64,000 nt of DNA, from positions 154,501 through 218,500 of the forward strand of contig JACVVK020000317.1 in assembly GCA_018292915.2 (NCBI GenBank), written 5' to 3'. The stretch comes from Batillaria attramentaria (Eukaryota; Mollusca; Gastropoda; Batillariidae). The position numbers were made by a program, and so were the translations under genes. Of this stretch, positions 12,201-24,267 are shown one piece after another; within the stretch, counting starts at the first letter, position 1, and each line of letters begins with the position of its first letter. The notes under the pieces are model-generated. The model was not told where the DNA came from. It searched no databases and saw nothing but the letters and a program-made list of their open reading frames with translations.

Positions 12201-15200
12201 AATGACAAAATACACATGTATTCCAGTAGACCACAAAGCTTTCCAACATACAACACATCCAGATCTAGTGCCATGACTGCTGACAGTCACAACTTGAGTA
12301 GCTTACCAGTAGAGAAGATGAAGACTGTGTTGTCCCACATGCCAGCATCCTGCAGTGCCTTTGTCAGGTTCCCAACACCTTCATCCATACAGCTCACCAT
12401 ACCTGTAGATAACAACAGTGTCATAAGCAGCTGGTTGGTTTGATTGTTTAGGGATTGTCAGGGGTTTAACGTCCTTTTCCACCACACAAGGGCAGTATCA
12501 AAGACACGGCAGTAACGAAAAAGCCAGCAAATATTTTGGGCTCCCAGCAGGATTCGATCGCACAACCCGAGCACTGCCAGTCCAACGCTCTACCAGTCCA
12601 GCTATCCCAGCTGCCCGTGCAATGACTGACAGTGTGGTTAAAAAAAAATAAAAAAAAAACCCAACCAAAAAAATACCTAGCCCAGAGAATACACGCTTCA
12701 GAAATAAAATTATTACTGCCATTAATTAGGAACAGCATATGAGAATTACTTTCTTGCCAAGGCGTACGTATGTCCTATCATGTCTAAGCTACAGTGAAAA
12801 ATATTCAGGACAAATGTCCTATGCTTTTTCAGTGGCATATAATAGTTCTCATGGATATAAAGCCCTTAGCAATACACAGAAAACGGGTGGGTGTATAGAA
12901 GAAAACAATGGGGAGAAAGTAAAGTGGGTGGTGGCGGCGAGGAGTGCTGGGTTAGAAAAAGCAATTAAATCATTAAAATTTCCGCCTTCACTACAAAATA
13001 TCTGTTCTGGCATTTCGTCACTTTGATGGCACTCTCCCACCTTACCTCTCAGCTTCACTTGTCACCTATATACCATCGCGAACCCTCCGGTCGTCGTCCG
13101 AGAGGCTTCTCAAAATCCCCAAGCGCAACCTGAAATCTTTCGGTGAGCGCTCTTTCAGTTTTGCCGCTCCTGCCGTTTGGAACTCTCTGCCTTCAGATCT
13201 GAGAAATGCGCCCACGCTGTCTGTTTTCAAGAGCAGTCTGAAAACGTTCCTCTTCCGCAAAGCCTATCAGTAATTTCCTCAGCCGCATGCTGGTCCTTGT
13301 TGCTTGAGCGGCATGAGGCCACAAACTACTAACACCAGTTATTTTAACTAAGTTTCACCAGCGTATGTCTGTTCATCGTTGTATGATGTGCGTGAGTGTG
13401 AGTGAGTGATAGGCGCATTGAGTTTTATTTAAAGAAATGCGCCCTAGAAATACCATTTATTATATTATTATTATAATCAAAACAAATAATAGTCAAAATA
13501 ATGTAAGAGCCGACACTTACCAGCGTACGTCCTTCGCAGTTTGCTGTGGATGTGGTCGTAATTTGTCACATAGCTTTCGGGCACTTCCATAGGGGCATGC
13601 ACAGCCTGGTAGGCCAAGTAGAGAAACATGGGCTGTGGAAGAGAACGAACAGTAAAGTACACCTTTCTTTACACTGCAGAGAACGGAACTTTACAATAAA
13701 CACAACACAAGCTATTAATGGGCCCATTAAAATATTTTTTAAAAAACCTGTATTCTATTTGGCATTTTTAAAGTAAAAATGATGAACAACATTTTCTGGT
13801 TATCTTCTGCTGCAGCATGAGCAGACACATCTATAACTCTTAACAGCTCGAGCCCGACCACCCCTGCGCGCAATATGATTAAGTTTGTTAAAAAGAAAAA
13901 GCCACTCCACACCAGGGAGAGCCACGTCAAGCCACTATTCCACAAGGTGTGGGCCCTCCCGATAGGCTCAAGACCACTGGATTACAGATCGCGTAATACA
14001 TATACATGTAGTGGCCTGAATTGGCTTCTAGTGACTGGAAGATTTCAAATAAAACAGCGATTTTTGCACGGGCATTTAAGAGATAAAAGAACGAAAGTAT
14101 AAGGAACAGGTCATTTCATGACAGTGAAGCTCATGCTCACAAAAACATTACCCCTCTTTGCTAACAGAGACAGACATCGCTACACTGACTGTACTGAAAA
14201 TCGCCCTCTCCATCATCATGCATAATGAAAAACTGCCCCAGCTTTCGAGCCCTCTTAGATCCCACCCATGACCTGAGAGGAACACCAGTGGAGCTAGCGA
14301 AAGAGTTGGGGCAGCAAAAAAACAACAACAACAACAAAAACAATGGCACCTTTGATTTGTCGTGACTCTTGATAAGACTAATAGCGCGGTCAGTGAAGAG
14401 ATGTGTGGAGTAGTTCCCTGATTCTGTTTTCACCGGAGTGTCGTTGTCCCTCAAGTCATACCCACAGTACCCAGCGATAGAAACGTAGTCTTTCTCTGTG
14501 CTTCCCGGTGAACTGCAGAGCCAGTGGGTAAAGTAGTCCTCACCGCCAGTTAGGTATCCTGAAAGTGAGAAGAAAATAATATTTAAACACATACCGGCCT
14601 CCGTAGTGCAGTGGTTAGCACTTCGGACCATGGACCACGAGACACAGGTTCGAATCCCAGCCGAGGCAAGCGGGATTTTCCTTACCTAGGTTGGCTCCTA
14701 CCCAGAGCGGGGGTGCTATGAGCCCAATGGGGAGGCTGTTGCCACACAGCCGAGATTCACTCACTTCAAGAGTGCGACTTTGGGGGTGCTGCCCTTAGTA
14801 TGACACGTCTTATAATGTGGATGATTACACAGCCGGCACCGCAGGTGCTGTAGTTCCCGGGCCTGGTGAACGCCGGGATATTTATGACAGGAACCGTGGA
14901 ATGCAGCCCTGTCCCGCAGTCTCAAACCACACCGACGTCCATAGCATCATCTTACCATCATCCTCATCTCCATCCTCATGCATAATAAAAATTGCCCCCG
15001 CATCCGAGCCCTCCATGGATTCCACCCATGACCTGGGAGGAACACCACTGGAGCTGGCAAAAGGAGTTGGGGCAGCAAAAGAAGAAAAAAAAATAAATAA
15101 ACACATGTGAAGAAAAATAAAGACTGCTGATAAACACTGAACTTAACAAAAAGATCACGAGAGTATAGTTACAGCCGTGTAGCTGGAGTCACAGCAGCAC

Positions 15201-16460
15201 AGTTGATCAGCTTCCTTACCATAGAAAGAATCGAACCCTCGGTGAGTGGGAACATAATCCTCTTTGTAGAATCCCAGGTGCCACTTCCCGACTGCATGTG
15301 TAGCATACCCGGCCTCGCGAAGCTTGTCCGCAAGGGTGGGGCTGTCTAACGGCAGACCGTGAGCTTGCCACGGCCAGATGATGTCGTGTTGCAAGCCTGT
15401 ATGGATCTGCATGAACAAGAGAACTATAGTATAGTACAGTACCTGTATTATGATGAGCATCACACATCAACTGTAGCATTTCTTTCCTTTTTTTTTTTTG
15501 GGGGGGGGGGGGGGAGGGGGGATGATAAGTGACACCTGACTTGAGATGTGACCCTGTGACTTTTTTTAAATTTTTTTTTATCCATGGTCGAAAACTGCTT
15601 ATGGTAAACTAAACAAAAAATTTTCAAAGGGAGAGAGAGAAAAAAAAGGGAAGCTGTTAATAACAGGATGGAATGGATTTACCCCCAAAATAGTATCTGA
15701 ACTTGAAGCAATGCACCTGGGGCAAATAAAATACTACATGTAATACACATGTGTGCTCATTTAAGGATGCAAGCTAAATGGCCATAGAAATATGTCACTA
15801 TGTTAATACGTTGTACCTCTGACACCTACACACAAGTTAAAGTCTGTCATCCGCAAAGTGTCAGTCACATTGTAATTTGATATGCAGCTGCCGTTAGTTG
15901 CATACTAGAGCCAAAACACAACAAACCACTGCAGGTTTTGGAAAGTGTTCTTTTCCACATATAGGATCTATGAGCTTTAGGAAGAAAAACAATGTATTAT
16001 TTCATGTACTTTTTTTTTTTTTTTTTAAATTTGGAAACCACCATACACGAAATAGATCAGCCCCCACGCCCCACCCCCAGCCCCCAATGGCTGAATCAAC
16101 CACACATGTGTTAAGTCTGTTCCAGCAGACAGTGACACGATATCTGCCATTATGTAGGCAGTGTTTTCTAATGCTCACCTGATATCTGCCAGACATGATC
16201 TGGCTGCGTGTTGGTGTACAGATAGGCTGTACATAGTAGTTCTCCAGTTTCACACCACCATCAGCAATACGGTCCAGATTCGGTGTGTAGATTTCAGATC
16301 CATGATAGCCAATGTCGTTGAAGCCATAGTCGTCTGCCAACACAAAGACGATGTTGGGCTGGTCATAGCCCCTCGCAAGTACTATGCACTGACCGAGGAT
16401 GAGCAGGAATAATTGCAAATTCATCATAATTATCTTGATAAAACTGAAAGACAGAGACAT
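9252..16460 (-). CDS. ARSB-like: Arylsulfatase B-like sulfatase, copy A
   Basis: Eight exons in transcript order: 16460-16179, 15406-15220, 14558-14350, 13632-13521, 12402-12307, 11757-11514, 10108-9957, 9520-9252. All introns are GT-AG and the phases close, giving 516 aa. The family hydrolyses sulfate esters, for ARSB the 4-sulfate of N-acetylgalactosamine in dermatan or chondroitin sulfate, in lysosomes or secreted. The N-terminus is hydrophobic ([17 protein letters not shown]), like a signal peptide; ATGs at 16427 and 16424 are equally good starts. [10 protein letters not shown] supplies metal ligands D43 and D44. C81-T-P-T-R is the formylglycine motif. GKWHLG (K135, H137) is the second sulfatase signature. 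DNGGQ and the C-terminal [16 protein letters not shown] are typical of the family. The introns carry SINEs, LINE debris and a minisatellite. It is tandem to copy B, and the exact substrate is unproven. Confidence 0.94.
9630..9860. repeat. A/C-rich low-complexity tract in sulfatase A intron 7
   Basis: A run of (CA)n, (CAA)n and A-rich sequence preceded by C9. The open frames across it encode only K/N/Q/T or F/V/C strings and are artefacts of composition. Confidence 0.85.
10291..10682 (-). mobile_element. SINE family A, copy lacking the tRNA head
   Basis: Minus-strand copy of the family seen complete at 38335-38835. The 3' part (GTTGGGACAGC-type end, GGAGGAACACCACTGGAGCT core) and the central CCGGGATATTTATGACAGGA motif are present. 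The tRNA-like head and the GGATTTTTCCTACC segment are missing, so it is 5'-truncated. It lies in intron 6 of sulfatase A. Confidence 0.8.
10690..10910 (-). repeat. Dispersed repeat family R, copy 2
   Basis: Reverse copy of the family at 1350-1760. Two internal repeats with the core ACTAAAATCTGTGSARTYTG lie near 10707 and 10803, and it ends in AAAGGTGGAAGATTTTAAGCCCC. It abuts the truncated SINE at 10682. Confidence 0.5.
10918..11513. repeat. Minisatellite of about 110 bp touching the exon 6 donor
   Basis: After an (ATA)n-tagged retroelement tail at 10918-10985, a unit is repeated about five times. It runs CTTACAATCAACACAGACAC ... CATGCCTCACGTACATAAAA ... ATACATGTCC, then a C-run and CACCTCTCAGGGCG. 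ATACATGTCC recurs near 11051, 11163, 11271, 11379 and 11493. The last partial unit runs directly into the exon 6 donor of sulfatase A at 11513-11512, so the intron-side bases of the splice site belong to the repeat. Confidence 0.85.
12443..12618 (-). mobile_element. SINE family B copy
   Basis: Reverse copy of the 28385-28552 element. On the minus strand it has a tRNA-like head with a degenerate A box (TGGTAGAGCGTTGGACT), a B-box-like GTGCGATCGAATCC, and the family body GTGTGGTGGAAAAGGACGTTAAA. Several substitutions make it an old copy. It lies in intron 4 of sulfatase A. Confidence 0.75.
13035..13470 (+). mobile_element. 3' end of a non-LTR retrotransposon (ORF2 C-terminus and tail)
   Basis: The plus strand encodes [20 protein letters not shown], then [25 protein letters not shown] and a stop at 13273. 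This is the characteristic C-terminal end of many CR1/L2-like and related LINE ORF2 proteins. A 3' UTR follows containing GATAGGCGCATTGAGTTTTA and an ATT-rich tail near 13455-13475. It is strongly 5'-truncated and lies antisense in intron 4 of sulfatase A. The tail alone recurs at 20858-21040. Confidence 0.85.
14203..14340 (+). mobile_element. SINE family A, 3' fragment
   Basis: Only the last 130 bp or so of the family are present: CATCATCATGCATAATGAAA, then CCCACCCATGACCTGAGAGG, AACACCAGTGGAGCTAG and AGTTGGGGCAGC with an A/C tail. It ends about 10 bp from the exon 3 donor of sulfatase A. Confidence 0.75.
14595..15100 (+). mobile_element. SINE family A, near full length
   Basis: The head CTCCGTAGTGCAGTGGTTAGC includes an A-box-like TAGTGCAGTGG, and the B box is GGTTCGAATCC near 14648. 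The family body follows: CGGGATTTTCCTTACC, GGAGGCTGTTGCCACACAGC, CACAGCCGGCACCGCAGGTG, CATGCATAATAAAAATTGCC. It ends in GTTGGGGCAGC and an A-rich tail. It lies in intron 2 of sulfatase A. Confidence 0.85.
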
Positions 16461-16909
16461 CGATTGTTATGTGTGAACGGAAGCTTGGCAAACACCGCTT
16501 ACCGGTGTTCCATTTATCTTTGTTCCTACATTTCGGTCAGATTTGATCGCGTCAGTTTTGTTTTGAACTTATTATAGGCAATCAGTGTGTGTAAAAAATG
16601 CATACTGTCACTTATTGTTTTTGAAATCATAAAACGCCGCAAAGAATGAAGACAAAAGTTTAGGATTGCCAATGTCAAGAGAGCACTTTTTGGTCGAGGC
16701 ATTAAAAACTAGGTTACCTTATTCACGTGATCTGGTCATGTGACTTTTAATAGCAGACGACAGGTGCGCGTCGCTGCCGTAGTGTGCCCCAAAGTATAGT
16801 GACGGTGGGGACCGAATAACTGTCTGAATAAAATATATCTTAAAATAGGCACTTATTGCCTTCTGCCAGGAGCCCAGTAAAGATCTTACATGTTTTATGT
16901 CTGATTTAA

Positions 16910-16963
16910 TCCGTACCAAAGACCGTAGATAATAATATTATTATCTACGGTCTTTGTCCGTAC
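16910..16963. mobile_element. 40-bp perfect palindrome with 7-bp target-site duplication
   Basis: Bases 16917-16956 form a perfect 2 x 20 bp inverted repeat starting CAAAGACCGTAG and ending CTACGGTCTTTG, with no spacer. It is flanked on both sides by the identical heptamer TCCGTAC (16910-16916 and 16957-16963). The ends match the palindromes at 50428 and 62922. It looks like a minimal inserted element, although a conserved hairpin with chance flanking repeats is not formally excluded. Confidence 0.7.
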
Positions 16964-17387
16964 TATTTTTAGACGGTGCCGGGCCTCGGCCGCGTCAGTG
17001 CGGCTTCAGTCCCGGCCGGCCGGCTTGACACCTCTCCGGCGGGCATCAGTCAAATTACTATACTTGCATACTACCTCTCCCCCCCCCCCCTCAACACACA
17101 CACACCGCCGGCCACCACCACCACACCACCCCCTGTTTTAATAGTTCTTCTATGTTGTCCCCAATCACTCGGCCGCTTCAAGTGTGGCTGGGGCGTCAGT
17201 TAAGCAAACATTTAAAGAAGAATAAGCGCGCTGCTACACTGAGCCGATGTTTGTGCCCAGTCAGTGGGACCTACATATATTTTCGAATTGGTACGGGATG
17301 GATGACTGCCTGCTGGGAATTTAATCTAAACCTATTTACAAACTTTGCAAAATAAACATCAGCATCTTTTTGTTCAGACGGTTAAAG

Positions 17388-17532
17388 TTGTTCGTATCCC
17401 GGCTGGGGCCAAATAATTGTGCTGGCTTTTTCAGTTTTTTTCTTCTTCTTTTTTCAAAATCGTTGTCCCGTCTTTGATATCACCCGTATGTGGTGGAATA
17501 GGACGTTAATCCCCAAAACACCCCCAACCCCC
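17388..17532 (+). mobile_element. SINE family B, fragment
   Basis: It lacks the first half of the tRNA head, starting at CCCGGCTGGGGCCAAATAAT. It retains TGTGCTGGCTTTTTC, CCCGTCTTTGATATCACCCG and GTGGTGGAATAGGACGTTAA, with a TTC-rich insertion inside the body. Confidence 0.7.
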
Positions 17533-17856
17533 ACCCCCTCGGTTAAAGTTTATCCACAGTTTCACACGATGCTGCACCAGCTGCTGAGTATCTGCCTTCA
17601 TTTGTCCTTAAGTTGACGGTTTGTCCTTGACGGTTTGTCCTTGCCTGATGTTTTTGTTCTTGTGATCTGTTGATTTGGCATAAAGTGGTAACATATAGTT
17701 TTCACAATTATGACTGAGGTGCCCGGCCCAAATTACGGAAGATACACCACACGAGATTGTTGATTTCGACCGAAAAACTGCGAGTTTTATCCCCCTTCTG
17801 GGGAGGAACATGCGAAATCAACTGAGCAGTAGTCATCTGCACGCCGAAACAACACT

Positions 17857-17897
<41 letters not shown>

Positions 17898-19479
17898 TGG
17901 TCTCTCAAGAGAGAGAGAGAGAGACCACTGGCGTGCGTCGGCCGGCTTGGTGGGGTGCACGTGCTGTCCGGATGGACTGCATACGTCACATTGCTGTGAC
18001 GCGCAGTTTGGTGAGTTGCCGGTTTACCTGAAAAGTCGGCCTTTGTCTGGGACATGATTGGTCACTTTCAAAGTCTTGAATTGACGTCACACGTAGACGG
18101 TCATCGTAACTATTAATATGGGTGACAGGACGGACTACCAAACAGAAATAAATTTCTTCTGTTTCTAGTTTCCAGCAAGCTGCTAGTTAAACTTTTAAAC
18201 ACCACAGTTGCCACAATTTCATTTGCAAACATGACATATTTAGGGCGGGTTTGTTATGAAAGCAACTGCCGGCTTCTTCAGGGTACGAGACCTGATCACC
18301 CTGCGTGGAAATAAATGGACTCACCCATCCGGCCTTTGCCCGCGTAAACTTTCCTGTCTGAGGGTCACACACTTCAGTGAGCTGTGGTGTCTGAGAGGGT
18401 AAGTTGTTACGCTGATCCGGTCTCATCACAAATCTTGAAACTGAAAAGCAGATTTCAGTTCTGTGTCAAAGAAATCATCACCCCATTTATTTTTCAGTCA
18501 TGTGGTTTTACGCGTATCTATCAAATTACCATCGATTCAGTGTATAGCTGGTTATTGTTTTTGTTGGACGTGCAGTAGAGTTTGCTTTTGACGACGGGAA
18601 ACCAGAGAAAAAAAAAATCAAACTGTGGAATGTTCTCAGTGAAGCCGAGACGTATAGTAGCACTTCAGACCTAGAAATGTGGAGCACTTTTGCACTTCGA
18701 TTTGTTGTCGTTATTGGTAACTGTTACTTGTGATTTGTAACTCACTGACTTAGAAATTTACACTGCAGAACCATAACGGTTTTTGGCCCCTGTTTTCCAG
18801 ATGGCAGCCTTCAGCACGGGGCGTCGTTGTAGGTGAGGCCAGGCTTTACTGAGTGCTAGACTTGGTACACCACTGACATGCTGAATTGTAAAATAAACTG
18901 CCTGTTTCGATCTCTCTTTTTTGTGTGTTGGTGAAAGTTGTGCTTTTCAAGCTGTCTCTGTATTACATGCAAGTTAAAAAAACACTTTCTGAGCTGAAAA
19001 TATCTTGATTTTGGTGGGCTAATGACTAAAGACGCCACACATGCATGTAACTGTTTTCATGGAAGAGAATATTGTTTTGCGTCTGTAGCTTCTGTAAACT
19101 GTTAGATGGACTATAGGGTGTTGCTGACTGTTAACTGTGTGAATGAAAGAGTGTGTGTGTGTGTGGGTGTGAAAATAAATACAACCAACAACTGAATCTT
19201 CCAAAAACGTTTTCATGGTGATGGCGTATATTGCAAGAACAAACCCATTCATAATAATGCACTTGACAAAATCTTGTCCTTGTGCATAACTGTCTGTCTT
19301 AATACATTACAACAATTACTATATACGGCCTACATACAGGAGGCACCTTTGATGTAAAGAGTATCAAGACAAAACATTGAAATGTAATATTTATTGAACA
19401 GGGTTTTCTACGCCACTTGCTAGTAAACCACAAAACATGCAGTGCCATTAGCAGTGGCAGCATTTCACTGTCACATACA

Positions 19480-19720
19480 GTGGTCTATCACAGTGTTCCC
19501 AGTGATTCGAAAATACATGTACAAGGATCGTTGGGACCCTCTCTCCATATTTTTGAGGGCCCTCTTGTCAGTTCTGAGGGTCCATGGTCTTTTGGGACAA
19601 AAAGTCTGAAGTTCAAAACCATTTTTTGTTGTTGTTTAGAAAAGTATTCAAGTGCAAGAGATGCACTGAATTGTAGCATGTCAGCCATAGTGAATCAGCA
19701 AGGCGAGGAACCTGCATACT
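19480..19720 (+). repeat. Dispersed repeat family H, copy 2
   Basis: Plus-strand frame with SLHIFEGPLVSSEGPWSFG and CCCLEKYSSARD, matching the minus-strand frame at 7940-8190. Both copies lie downstream of a sulfatase gene but in opposite orientation relative to it, so they do not simply travel with the tandem duplication. Confidence 0.45.
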
Positions 19721-20090
19721 TACCAAAAAGTGTCCTAGAGTGTTTGAGCCTATCAGGTTCTGTCTGTTATGCACGATGGCTAAGCAGAAATGCGATGCTG
19801 CAAGTGTCCGCCACTAGTTACAGATTGCTTTGTGTGCACCAAGTTTCTGGGAGAGTGTTGGAAAAATACTGTTTGTCATGGTGAAACCAAAAACTTGTAT
19901 TCCCTGTGACTTGCTATTCTCAAATTTGTGCATACTGTACATAATCGGGAACACTGTATCATCACAAGATGATCGAGCACAAACAAAATGCTTTTAAAAT
20001 GTGTTTGTCTATTGCGGCGTAGTGCTTAATAGTGCTCAAAAATTGTAGTTTAATTTTTCTGTAATCGATGCACCCCAATCTCCTAATAAT

Positions 20091-21880
20091 TTACTGCCAT
20101 GGTCCCCAAAACCCATTGTGCAGCTTAGGATCGGAGCTCAAGTCACTGTCTGGGTAATGCGGCGGAACTGCAGTCGCGTTGTAGTCGGCCAGCCTCTGGA
20201 GCAGCTGCTTGACAATGTCCGGGTGCTTGTCAGCAAGGTCGATTTCCTCGTACGGGTCGGAGGTTATGTGGAAAAGCCATACGTTCTTGTTGGGAGCGTC
20301 GTCAACAGACTTACGCGCTGACAACTTGGAGTTTGGGGGAGGAATCCAGCTGCTGTTGCCTGCAAAAGGGATAGATAAAAAACACACAGTGGGATATATA
20401 ATTATTATACTGTATGTAACTTTCCTAACTCTTTCACCGCTAGAGGTGACTTTAGTCAACATGCTATTCGGCCACCACAGGCGACTTTTGTCAACTTTGA
20501 AGGGTCATGTCAGGGGGACTGTATTTCACAGGGTGTAGTGTTTGGACAGGCATATCTAACCACTGTCAGGGATCTGCAACACCATACTCTTCAGCCCTGA
20601 CCTAAAAATCTTGAAAACATTCTGAGACATAAGCATTTAAAGAAGACCCTGCAGTTCTCCCAGTCGAAAAGAAACTTGAAAAGAAAATTTGATAATCACA
20701 ATGAACACTAAGATAAATAAAATTATCTCTCATATTTACCATGATCGTGACATCATAGTGAATATTGCTGGAGATAATTATAATTTTCCCTTTTCTCCTG
20801 CCAAGCTGCTGCCATAGGGGCACAAAAAGTGTTCACTGTAATTATCTCTAAAGATAATAATAATAATAATAAATGGTATTTGTACGGCGCATTTCTTTGA
20901 TAAAACTCAATGCGCCTGTCACTCACTCACACTCATGCACATTATACAACAATGAACGGACATACACTGGTGAAACTGACTAGTTAGACAAAATTACTGG
21001 TGTTAGTTATTTGTGGCCTCACGCCGCTCAAGCAACAAAGACCAGCACGCGACTGAGGGAATTACTGGATATTTACAGAGATATTTACAGTTATTAGTGA
21101 TCATGGTAAATGTGAGAGATAATTATCTTAGTATTCGTTGTAATTATCACTCTTTGTGCCAGAGAGCTGCCATGCACCACAGCTCTACTTATCACTTAGG
21201 ATTATCAATTTCTAAAGACTATAGGCGCATTCACCAGTGAAACTGTTACGAAACAGGTTTTCTTCTGTGAAATGCAATAATCAGTCTTTGAACAGTGTGC
21301 TTTTAGAACTCTGCAATTAAACCGGACCTGAACTCTAGTTGAATTAAAAGATTACTTTGTGCGGATGGTGAAGTTTTGCAGAACATACCTGGATCACCAG
21401 TGATGAGTTTGTATTCACCGACTCTTATGGCAGCTCGTGTTCGGGTGTCGAAGATGTCCGGGTAAAGGCTGGACCCTGACGGTGTGTGTAGCGGATCAAT
21501 GTTGTGTAGAATTTCTTTCCTTTCACTTGTCTGGTTGGCACTGAAAAAAACATGAAGGCTTAGGCTGGTTAGTGTATGTGAACAAACATAATTATATGTA
21601 CGTAGCATCCAATTGCAAAATGTTTATGTTTGTTTTTTCAATAACTTCAGTGAAGAGTAAACAAATTTGCAGCTCCATCCATCACCTGCTACCCCCCCCC
21701 TCCCCACCCCCAAAAACAAAAAAAAAAACCCAGCAACCCCAAATGACCATGCAACCAACCCCCCAAACCCCAGAAACAAACAAACAAACAAATAAACACA
21801 CACACACCACACAACACACACACACACACACACAACACACACACCACACACACACACACACCAAACCAGAACACACACAC

Positions 21881-21917
<37 letters not shown>

Positions 21918-24050
21918 CCCAACAACAACAAAACAAAATACAGTGTAACACCAATCAGCCAAACATAAAACATGTGCTGACCAAACAAAAATCCTACAAA
22001 ACAACATAAAAAACAGCTACCACAAAAACAAAAAATCCAACAAGAGTAAACACAATAACCCCCCCCCCCCCCCCCCCCCAACATGAACCACCACCAACAA
22101 AAAATAACCTGGAACATTATGAATCACGTACCTACACCATACCACATACATGTAATTCAACTGTAACCTATTACACCATACACACTGCCTTCACCTGATA
22201 GTCTTCCACTGATCAAAGCCATCCAAGGGTTTGGTGCCATTCACGGTGACACCAGCTAAACCAACCAGGGTCGGGAACCAATCAGAAATGTGGATCAGCT
22301 GGTGAGTCACAGTGCCAGGGTTTGGAAGCAGAGGACTGTTTACGAAGCCGACACCGCGCACGCCTCCCTCCCACAGTGAGTGCTTCCATCCACGTAGAGG
22401 CCAGTTGTTTCCTCCAGCGAATATCTGACCACCGTTGTCTAGTAACAGACAGTATTGAGAAATTCATGTTCCACAAACTGCCCAGAAAACATACTATGAT
22501 TGTTGATGGGTTTTCAAGCAGGTAACAGTAACGAGAAACAAGTGTGAAACTATGTCTAGGAGTAGCTCCGTATTTAGACTGGTAGCTAGCCTCACTCTCA
22601 CGATGTAGTGGAGTTGTGTGGATAGCTGTTATCAGCTAGCTCTGTATGGTGGTTTTGCTCATTCACTGTATGCCACATGACAGCTGGAATAAAGCTGGCA
22701 CCTAGGCTGCAGCAGCTATTGTTGTACATTTGTGACCTTCCATGAGAAAACCTGGCTTAAGTGGAAAATTTTCAATTTTTTGTTTTTGGAGCCATCTTAA
22801 AGAAACAGCCTTGCTCTTTACAGTGCCAAAAAAATCCTTTTAAGACATCATAATTTAAGGGCAGAACTACCTGATTTTGGCAAAATCTCAATATCGACCT
22901 TTGTTAGCCTCTAGCTCGGAACAGCGGCATGCGTCTTACGCCGGGTTTTCTGGTGGACGGTCACATTTGTTGACAATGATTACTGGGGGCCAAAGCGCCT
23001 ACTGAATCAATGGAACTTGAGCCCTTTTTGTGATGATGGGAGCATAGTGGTTCTCTTTTATTCCCTTCAACATTGCACTAAAATTCATTTCTTGTTTTAG
23101 AGTGGTGAGGGCGATAAAGAGTGATTGCCATACACCACTACTGTATCTGTTTGTCCGCACAGACTTCGAAATTTCCCTGCTGAAGCTGCATATTTTATTG
23201 TCATAGTTAATCATTTTCCAATCACAATACTTCACTACAATTTATTTTCCATTCATGATGATGGTAAGCTCCATCTCAAACCCTCCCCCCCCCCCACCCC
23301 ACCCAAAAGATCACATTTTCATTTCTTCTCTGTTTTCCATATACATGTGCAACTGAAATACCTACCAGTAGAGAAGATGAATATTGTGTTGTTCCACATG
23401 CCAGCATCTTGTAAAGCCTGTGTCAGGTTCCCAACACCTTCATCCATACAGCTCACCATAGCTGCACACACACACACACCACAAAATAATAGAAAGATCA
23501 GAAATAGCGAAGCCCTGCCTATGTTCATGATGATGATGATGACTGGCCATTTGTATAGCGCTACAAAAAAACTTCCATGCAGTAAGCATGCTCACGGCGA
23601 CTTTGGGGTCGGGGGAAAAAAAAAAAGAAAAAGAGAGAGAGAGAATTAGAACTGTGAGAAAAAGTGCGTCTTGAGGTTCATTGCATCTATATGTTCACAC
23701 ACAAACCAAAAAAAACAAACAAACCCAAAACAAAACAAAAACAACCCCAAAACATCAACAAAACCCCCCCAAAACACCCACACATCAAAAAACACCCCCC
23801 CCCCCCCAAAAAAAAAAAAAAAAAACCCTCTTAATCTCACTTTGAAAATGTTCAGCCCATCAAAAAAGAAAAAGAAAAATAAAAGTGTAAAGTCTGAGAC
23901 TTACACAGCTGAGTCAGCCTGTCACACCATGTGATTGTAATGATGTCCTGTGTGTGAGAGAATGCCTGTGAATCGTTTGAGCATGCATGTTGTGTCAGCT
24001 CACAGCACTTTACACTCAGCATTTGGGAATAGCACCTGTATATCATTCCC

Positions 24051-24083
<33 letters not shown>

Positions 24084-24235
24084 GTGAAGATTATGATTAC
24101 CTGCATAGGTCTTGCGATCAGGATCCTGGATGTTGTAGTTGTTCCAGGTATATTTGTCTGGCACCTCCAGTGGACTGTGAACAGCTTGGTACGCCAGGTA
24201 CAGGAACATGGGCTGTAAACACACACACGCACGCA

Positions 24236-24267
<32 letters not shown>

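Larger units (their letters stand above)
16461..19480. other. Intergenic region between the two sulfatase genes
   Basis: No gene is recognised. The region contains a short GC-rich patch (16974-17040), a SINE-B fragment, C-runs near 17085, a GA repeat (17860-17925) and AT-rich DNA. It should hold the promoter of sulfatase copy A at its left end and the 3' flank of copy B at its right end. A possible AATAAA for copy B (TTTATT on plus) lies near 19388. Confidence 0.45.
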